The notes beneath the pieces were generated by a model. It worked only from the letters and a program-made list of their open reading frames with translations, ran no database searches and had not been told where the DNA came from. A stretch of 36,422 bases of DNA, from the NCBI GenBank assembly GCA_004554255.1, contig SFNC01000007.1:1-36422 (forward strand). The letters are read 5' to 3'. Position numbers and translations under genes: made by a program. Every line of letters begins with the position of its first letter. Positions within the stretch are counted from its first letter, which is position 1. This DNA comes from Bacteroidales bacterium. Its GTDB lineage: Bacteria > Bacteroidota > Bacteroidia > Bacteroidales > Muribaculaceae. This document shows, piece by piece, positions 32,154 to 36,422 of the stretch.

Positions 32154-34295
32154 ATGAAAAAGATTTTATTAACGCTAATTTCTTGTATAGCACTTATGGC
32201 TAACGCCGAAACACAAAATCCATTTTTCAAGTCTTGGGATACCGTTCACGGAACAATCCCTTTCAGTGAGGTAAACGATACGCACTGGATTCCGGCAATA
32301 GAGCGTGGAATATCCACCGCAAATGCCGAGATCAAGGCTATCACGGACAACAAGGCCAAGGCCGATTTCAACAATACTATTGTCGCCCTGGAGCGCGTTG
32401 GTGCCGACCTGGACAAGGTCCTGGGCACATACTTCCCGTTGCTCAGCGCCGATGCCACCGACGAGATGCTGCAGCAGTCGGTGCAGATTTCGCAGATGCT
32501 CTCCGAATACAGCACTTCCATTATTCTTAACGAGCCGCTGTGGAAGCGCGTAAAGGCTGTTTACGACAACCGCAAGGCCTATAATCTGTGCCCCGAGGAT
32601 TCCATGCTCCTGCAGAAGACTTACGATTCCTTCGCACAGTCCGGCGCGACACTGGAAGGCAAGGACCGCGACGAGTTCAAACGCCTGAATTCCGAGCTGT
32701 CGGCCCTGACAACCCAATTCGGACAGAACGTAAAGAAAGAGCTCCCCACATATAAGATTTATCTTGCCAAGGAGGACCTTGCCGGTCTCCCTCAGACTCA
32801 GATTGACGCCGCCGCCCTTGCTGCAAAGGAGGATGGCAAGGAGGGACAGTACCTGTTCACTCTCGAGGCTCCCGTGTACATGGCGTTCATGAAGTATGCC
32901 GACCGTCGCGACCTGCGCGAGAAAATGTGGCGCCTTTACACAGGCCGCAATATCAAGGGCGAGTACTCGAATATTGAAGTGCTCAAGAAAATTGCCGATA
33001 CACGCCGCCGCCTGGCAAATCTCCTGGGCAAGGAGACTTATGCCCACCATTCGCTCGTGAACACTATGGCTCAGAACCCCGAGGCTGTTTACGATTTGCT
33101 GAATCGTCTGCGCGAGGCTTATACTCCCGCCATGAAGAAGGAGATGGCCGAGCTTACCGCTTTCGCCTCCGAGACAACCGGCAGCAAGATGGAAATCAAG
33201 CCCTGGGATTACAGCTACTGGGCTAACAAACACCGCGCCGCAAAATATGCCTTCGACGAAGAGGCCATGCGTCCTTACTTCGAGCTCAACAATGTTATCA
33301 ATGGCGTTTTCGGCCTGGCAACGCGCCTCTACGGCCTTAACTTCAAGGAAAACCCCGACATACAGGTTTACCACCAGGATGTAAAAGCGTTCGACGTCAC
33401 CGATGCCGACGGCAAATTTGTTGGTGTCCTCTATACCGACTTCTTCCCCCGCGCATCAAAAAGCCCCGGCGCGTGGATGACAAACTTCAAGGAGCAGTGG
33501 ACCGACAAGGACGGAAAGGATTCGCGTCCGCACGTATCCATTGTGATGAACTTCACCAAACCTACTGCCGACAAGCCTTCTCTGCTCACCCCTTACGAGG
33601 TCGAGACCTTCCTGCACGAATTCGGACACAGCCTGCACGGACTGCTCGCCACCGGAAAATACAAATCGCTTTCGGGAACGAATGTTTACCGCGATTTCGT
33701 GGAGCTGCCCTCGCAGTTCAATGAAAACTACCTCAACGAGCGCGAATACCTGGATACTTTCGCAAAACACTATCAGACCGGCGAGGCTATTCCCGACAGT
33801 TTGGTAAACGGCCTGATAACTTCCGCACAGTACGGCGCGGCATACGCATGCATGCGTCAGCTGATGTTCGGATTCCTGGATATGGCATGGCACACCACTA
33901 AAGCTCCTGTGGACGACGCTGTGGCTTTTGAGGCTCAGGCAGTGAAGCCTGTAGAGATTTTTGCCGCCGAAGAAGGCTCGATGACTTCACCCCAGTTCAG
34001 CCATATTTTCTCGGGGGGCTATGCCGCCGGATATTACAGCTACAAGTGGGCTGAGGTCCTGGATGCCGATGCGTTCTCGGTATTCAAGAAAAACGGTATC
34101 TTTGACCCCGCGACCGCCAAGTCCTTCAAGGAGAATATCCTGATGCGCGGCGGCAGCGAGAACCCCGCCGAACTGTACCGCCGCTTCCGTGGCGGTGAGC
34201 CCAACATTGATGCGCTCCTGATTCGTGACGGCATCAAACAGCCCGAGGCTCCCGCTGCCAAGTCCATAAACATAGACCGCGAACACAAGAACTGA
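32154..34295 (+). CDS. M3-family zinc metallopeptidase, Dcp-like (dipeptidyl carboxypeptidase)
   Basis: The product has 713 residues and a signal peptide (MKKILLTLIS..., cleavage near ALMANA), so it acts in the periplasm or outside. The zinc motif HEFGH is at residues 488-492, with the following SLSGTNVYRDFVELPSQFNENYL providing the third zinc ligand and substrate loop seen in Dcp. The long helical N-terminal part shields the channel, which limits activity to peptides. The family removes C-terminal dipeptides and serves peptide catabolism. Two promoter-like elements stand upstream. The stop is followed after 10 bases by the putative outer-membrane protein gene, so they may share a transcript. 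Confidence 0.9.
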   Translation: MKKILLTLISCIALMANAETQNPFFKSWDTVHGTIPFSEVNDTHWIPAIERGISTANAEIKAITDNKAKADFNNTIVALERVGADLDKVLGTYFPLLSADATDEMLQQSVQISQMLSEYSTSIILNEPLWKRVKAVYDNRKAYNLCPEDSMLLQKTYDSFAQSGATLEGKDRDEFKRLNSELSALTTQFGQNVKKELPTYKIYLAKEDLAGLPQTQIDAAALAAKEDGKEGQYLFTLEAPVYMAFMKYADRRDLREKMWRLYTGRNIKGEYSNIEVLKKIADTRRRLANLLGKETYAHHSLVNTMAQNPEAVYDLLNRLREAYTPAMKKEMAELTAFASETTGSKMEIKPWDYSYWANKHRAAKYAFDEEAMRPYFELNNVINGVFGLATRLYGLNFKENPDIQVYHQDVKAFDVTDADGKFVGVLYTDFFPRASKSPGAWMTNFKEQWTDKDGKDSRPHVSIVMNFTKPTADKPSLLTPYEVETFLHEFGHSLHGLLATGKYKSLSGTNVYRDFVELPSQFNENYLNEREYLDTFAKHYQTGEAIPDSLVNGLITSAQYGAAYACMRQLMFGFLDMAWHTTKAPVDDAVAFEAQAVKPVEIFAAEEGSMTSPQFSHIFSGGYAAGYYSYKWAEVLDADAFSVFKKNGIFDPATAKSFKENILMRGGSENPAELYRRFRGGEPNIDALLIRDGIKQPEAPAAKSINIDREHKN

Positions 34296-34305
34296 TTTGT
34301 ACGTC

Positions 34306-35136
34306 ATGCGTGCCGCTCTCCTCGCCATCATCGCCCTCATCCCCTTTGGAGCTTATTCGGAGGGCCCCGACTCCTTGCGCGTAAAGGTGCCGGTGGCCGA
34401 CCCCTCCGCTGTGCCGGCACCGGAGGAGATGGAGCTGTCGGACTCGCTCGGATACAATATTCCCGGACGGCGTTCGCCCGGCGCACTGATGCTGGAACCG
34501 GGAGCTGTCCCGGCCTGGCAAAGCCGCTTCGCCGTGCCCGATATGAGGTTTATACCCGGCATGGCTCCCGTTTCCATGTGGAACTCGGGAGGTATATATG
34601 CCGCCGGGGGACGCTCTGCATTCAACGGTCTGATGGGCATTGAATCGGGTAGTCTGAATCTTGTGCAGAGCTTCGGGCGCCTCAGTTTTATGGCGCATGC
34701 CGATGCCACCAAGATTGGATTTTACCGAGGTCTGTCCACGCAATGGGGATTCGGTGGCTCCATGACTTACACTTTCAGCCCTACGGTTTCGCTGACGGTG
34801 TTCGGTGATTACTACACCCGGCCGGGAGGTATCGCGAATCCCGGAATACGCGAGATGGTGCCCACAGCTTCGTTTGGTGGATATGTGGACTGGCGCTTTG
34901 CCGGACGCTGGGGTGTAAGGGCCGGTGCTGTCGCCAGGCAGACTACATTCTCCAACAGATACGAACTCCAGCCCATGGTGATGCCTTATTTCAGCATTGC
35001 GCCGGGAGCGGAAATCGGAGTGGACGTCGGCGGAATACTATATAATATGTTCAAATCGAATAGTGGCTCCGGGCCGCATAATCCCACCATAGGGCCTATA
35101 AAACCCGGACCGCCGCCTGTCGGACCCAGAAATTAA
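34306..35136 (+). CDS. Putative outer-membrane beta-barrel protein
   Basis: The 276-residue product has a signal peptide (cleavage near GAYS, about residue 17). The mature part is rich in alternating hydrophobic strands with Gly and aromatics (IYAAGGRSAFNGLMGI, WGFGGSMTYTFSPTVSLTVFGDYYT, SFGGYVDWRFAGRWGVRAG), the pattern of a small barrel or outer-membrane-associated protein. The C-terminus ends in a Pro/Gly-rich tail (about 30 residues, ending GPPPVGPRN) rather than a terminal aromatic strand, which is odd for a barrel. I know of no named family. The ATG at 34306 is preferred over the TTG at 34297 because it gives a proper signal peptide. It lies 10 bases after the peptidase gene. Confidence 0.65.
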   Translation: MRAALLAIIALIPFGAYSEGPDSLRVKVPVADPSAVPAPEEMELSDSLGYNIPGRRSPGALMLEPGAVPAWQSRFAVPDMRFIPGMAPVSMWNSGGIYAAGGRSAFNGLMGIESGSLNLVQSFGRLSFMAHADATKIGFYRGLSTQWGFGGSMTYTFSPTVSLTVFGDYYTRPGGIANPGIREMVPTASFGGYVDWRFAGRWGVRAGAVARQTTFSNRYELQPMVMPYFSIAPGAEIGVDVGGILYNMFKSNSGSGPHNPTIGPIKPGPPPVGPRN

Positions 35137-35156
35137 TACCTTCGCAAAATTTATGC

Positions 35157-35191
35157 ACCGCCCGTGAGCAAAACGGGCGGTCCTTTGTTAT
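35157..35191 (+). terminator. Probable intrinsic terminator
   Basis: A perfect 9-bp stem (ACCGCCCGT, 35157-35165, with 35173-35181), loop GAGCAAA, is followed by CCTTTGTTA. The T tract is weak, but the stem is GC-rich and lies between the barrel gene and the ROK promoter. Confidence 0.6.
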
Positions 35192-35233
35192 ACCGGCGCT
35201 GCCGAGTACTATGGCGGCTCCGCCATTTTTCTC

Positions 35234-35264
35234 TTGCAGATTGGAAGAATAATTACTATATTTG
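35234..35264 (+). promoter_or_regulatory. Promoter for the ROK kinase
   Basis: TTG at 35234-35236 and TATATTTG at 35257-35264 are 20 bases apart, a good match to the Bacteroidetes -33/-7 pattern. The ATG is at 35318. Confidence 0.65.
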
Positions 35265-35317
35265 CAAAATCATTATCGCAATAAAATAATTTTCTTACTC
35301 ATAAACCATAATTACCA

Positions 35318-36301
35318 ATGAAACCATACGTTATTGGCATTGACATGGGTGGTACCAACACTGTGTTCGGTATTGTAGACGCCCGTGGTGCCGTTATTGC
35401 TTCATCTTCCATCAAAACTGCAAAACACTCTAATTTTGATGATTATGTAGACGAACTGTACACCGAAATTACAAAGCTTATCAAAGAAAATGGCGCTGAG
35501 GACAAGGTGCACGGTATCGGTATAGGCGCCCCCAACGCCAACTATTACACCGGTGAGATTTCGGACGGTGTAAACCTCCCCTGGCCCTCGCCCATACCTC
35601 TGGTACAGAAGATTCAGGACAAATTCGGTATTCCCGTAGCCGCCACCAATGATGCCAATGCCGCTGCTATCGGTGAGATGACGTATGGTGTAGCCCGCGG
35701 TCTCAAGGACTTTATAATGATAACTCTCGGTACCGGCGTAGGCTCGGGTATCGTTATCAACGGCCAGGTTGTTTATGGCCACGACGGCTTTGCCGGCGAG
35801 CTCGGCCATGTAACAATGAAGCGTAACAACGGTCGCCTCTGTGGCTGTGGCCGCACAGGTTGCCTCGAGGCTTATTGCTCGGCTACCGGCGTTGCACGCA
35901 CGGCACGCGAGTTCCTGGAAATCCGCAACGAGGATTCTCTGCTCCGCAATCTGGACATTGAAAGTATCACATCCAAAGACGTTTACGACGCCGCTACTGC
36001 CGGTGACAAGCTGGCAAAGGATGTTTTCGAGTACACCGGAAATATACTCGGCGAGGCTCTCGCCGACTTTACAGTGTTCTCGTCGCCTGAGGCGTTCGTG
36101 CTCTTCGGTGGCCTTGCAAAATCCGGCGAACTGCTGATGCGTCCTCTGCGCGAGTCCATGAACCGCAACATGATGTCTATCTTCAAGGGCAAACCCAAAT
36201 TGCTCCTCAGCGATCTCAAGGAAGCCGATGCCGCTATTCTTGGTGCATCCGCTCTGGGCTGGGAGGCCAAGATGCCTGCCACAGCTGCTCCCGAAGCTTA
36301 G
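35318..36301 (+). CDS. ROK-family sugar kinase (probable glucokinase)
   Basis: This 327-residue cytoplasmic protein carries an N-terminal phosphate-binding DMGGTNTVFGIVD and GIGIGAPN. The catalytic Asp lies in TNDANAAAIGE, with LGTGVGSGIV for ATP. The ROK zinc motif is GHVTMKRNNGRLCGCGRTGCLEAYCS. No helix-turn-helix domain precedes it, so it is a kinase rather than a ROK repressor. It probably phosphorylates glucose for glycolysis, although N-acetylhexosamine or other sugars are possible. The last bases, including the TAG stop, lie inside the first unit of the 24-bp tandem repeat that begins at 36298. Confidence 0.92.
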   Translation: MKPYVIGIDMGGTNTVFGIVDARGAVIASSSIKTAKHSNFDDYVDELYTEITKLIKENGAEDKVHGIGIGAPNANYYTGEISDGVNLPWPSPIPLVQKIQDKFGIPVAATNDANAAAIGEMTYGVARGLKDFIMITLGTGVGSGIVINGQVVYGHDGFAGELGHVTMKRNNGRLCGCGRTGCLEAYCSATGVARTAREFLEIRNEDSLLRNLDIESITSKDVYDAATAGDKLAKDVFEYTGNILGEALADFTVFSSPEAFVLFGGLAKSGELLMRPLRESMNRNMMSIFKGKPKLLLSDLKEADAAILGASALGWEAKMPATAAPEA

Positions 36302-36345
36302 ACCCTGTCCCCAAATATTTATTAGACCCCGTTCCCCAATATTTG
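36298..36345. repeat. 24-bp tandem repeat, two units, overlapping the ROK stop codon
   Basis: Units at 36298-36321 and 36322-36345 share 20 of 24 bases, both starting TTAGACCC and containing AATATTT. The first unit contains the TAG stop of the kinase gene. Such tandem, C-rich, AT-ended units resemble the termini of insertion sequences or intergenic repeat families, but no transposase gene is within the window. Confidence 0.6.
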
Positions 36346-36396
36346 TTAACGCAGGGGCGGTGTATTTTCGAGGAAATTACGCAAGTTGAAGAGGGA

Positions 36397-36412
36397 ATGT
36401 AGCGAGCTACAT
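36397..36412. repeat. Short perfect palindrome near the window end
   Basis: ATGTAGC-GA-GCTACAT is a 7-bp perfect inverted repeat with a 2-base centre. It lies in the last 30 bases of the window, 50 bases after the tandem repeat, so may belong to the same element. The loop is too short for a normal RNA hairpin, and it has no T tract. Confidence 0.45.
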
Positions 36413-36422
36413 GACCGATGAG

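Noticed and set aside
1-36422. CRISPR array, prophage or toxin-antitoxin cassette
   Set aside because: I saw no regularly spaced repeats, no phage packaging or integrase genes, and no small partner gene beside the Fic gene. The genes upstream and downstream of Fic are dnaG and an exported phosphoesterase.

Overview
This window looks like chromosomal DNA of a Bacteroidales bacterium, most likely a moderately GC-rich gut lineage such as Muribaculaceae (the family is an inference). The evidence is as follows. At least a dozen upstream regions carry the Bacteroidetes -7 promoter element TAnnTTTG, usually as TACCTTTG or TAACTTTG, and Shine-Dalgarno sequences are scarce. LpxC and FabZ are fused in one protein, as is typical of Bacteroidetes. 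Several other proteins (DsbD-alpha-like protein, PepSY-like protein, FeoB-associated Cys-rich protein, DUF695-like protein) are of types common in this phylum. The sequence is gene-dense and mostly housekeeping, with no prophage, CRISPR array or complete insertion sequence visible.

Layout. Positions 1-5.2 kb hold the 5' part of a tRNA-Leu(UAG), a DMT-type transporter, an OmpA-like glycine-zipper lipoprotein, an AlkD-like HEAT-repeat protein, a small exported PepSY-like protein and dxs. From 5.2 to 16.2 kb, all on the plus strand, come valS, a free-standing DsbD alpha-like domain protein, full-length dsbD, mazG, topB, a 52-residue FeoB-associated-type membrane peptide, a cytoplasmic GH13 glycosidase and prs. 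A 752-residue minus-strand protein that I cannot assign occupies 16.2-18.5 kb. From 18.7 to 24.6 kb lies an envelope block: lpxD, lpxC-fabZ and lpxA, then the RNase P RNA gene rnpB, then a DUF695-like gene, a CDP-glycerol glycerophosphotransferase-like gene and a lipopolysaccharide (Kdo/WaaP-type) kinase. dnaG and a Fic-family gene follow on the minus strand. From 28.1 kb to the end, on the plus strand, are an exported metallophosphoesterase/PQQ-propeller fusion, efp, an ECF sigma factor with a membrane partner, an M3 peptidase (Dcp-like), a putative outer-membrane barrel protein and an ROK sugar kinase. The last 120 bases carry a 24-bp tandem repeat that starts inside the ROK stop codon region and may mark the edge of a mobile or repetitive element.

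How the genes work together. lpxD, lpxC-fabZ and lpxA supply the early steps of lipid A synthesis plus a fatty-acid dehydratase. The downstream transferase and kinase probably decorate the LPS core or another surface glycan. DsbD and its satellite alpha domain point to periplasmic reductant delivery. The sigma factor and the overlapping membrane protein look like a sigma/anti-sigma pair.

The most unusual locus is the Fic gene at 26.9-28.0 kb. It encodes an N-terminal winged-helix-like domain, an inhibitory SxxxEGN motif and a Fic core in which the catalytic His is Gln. Its promoter lies within an array of four ATCGGCT half-sites arranged symmetrically with 32-bp spacing, which suggests autoregulation. 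I did not find a convincing multi-gene undescribed system. The Fic locus and the 752-residue orphan are the best candidates for follow-up.
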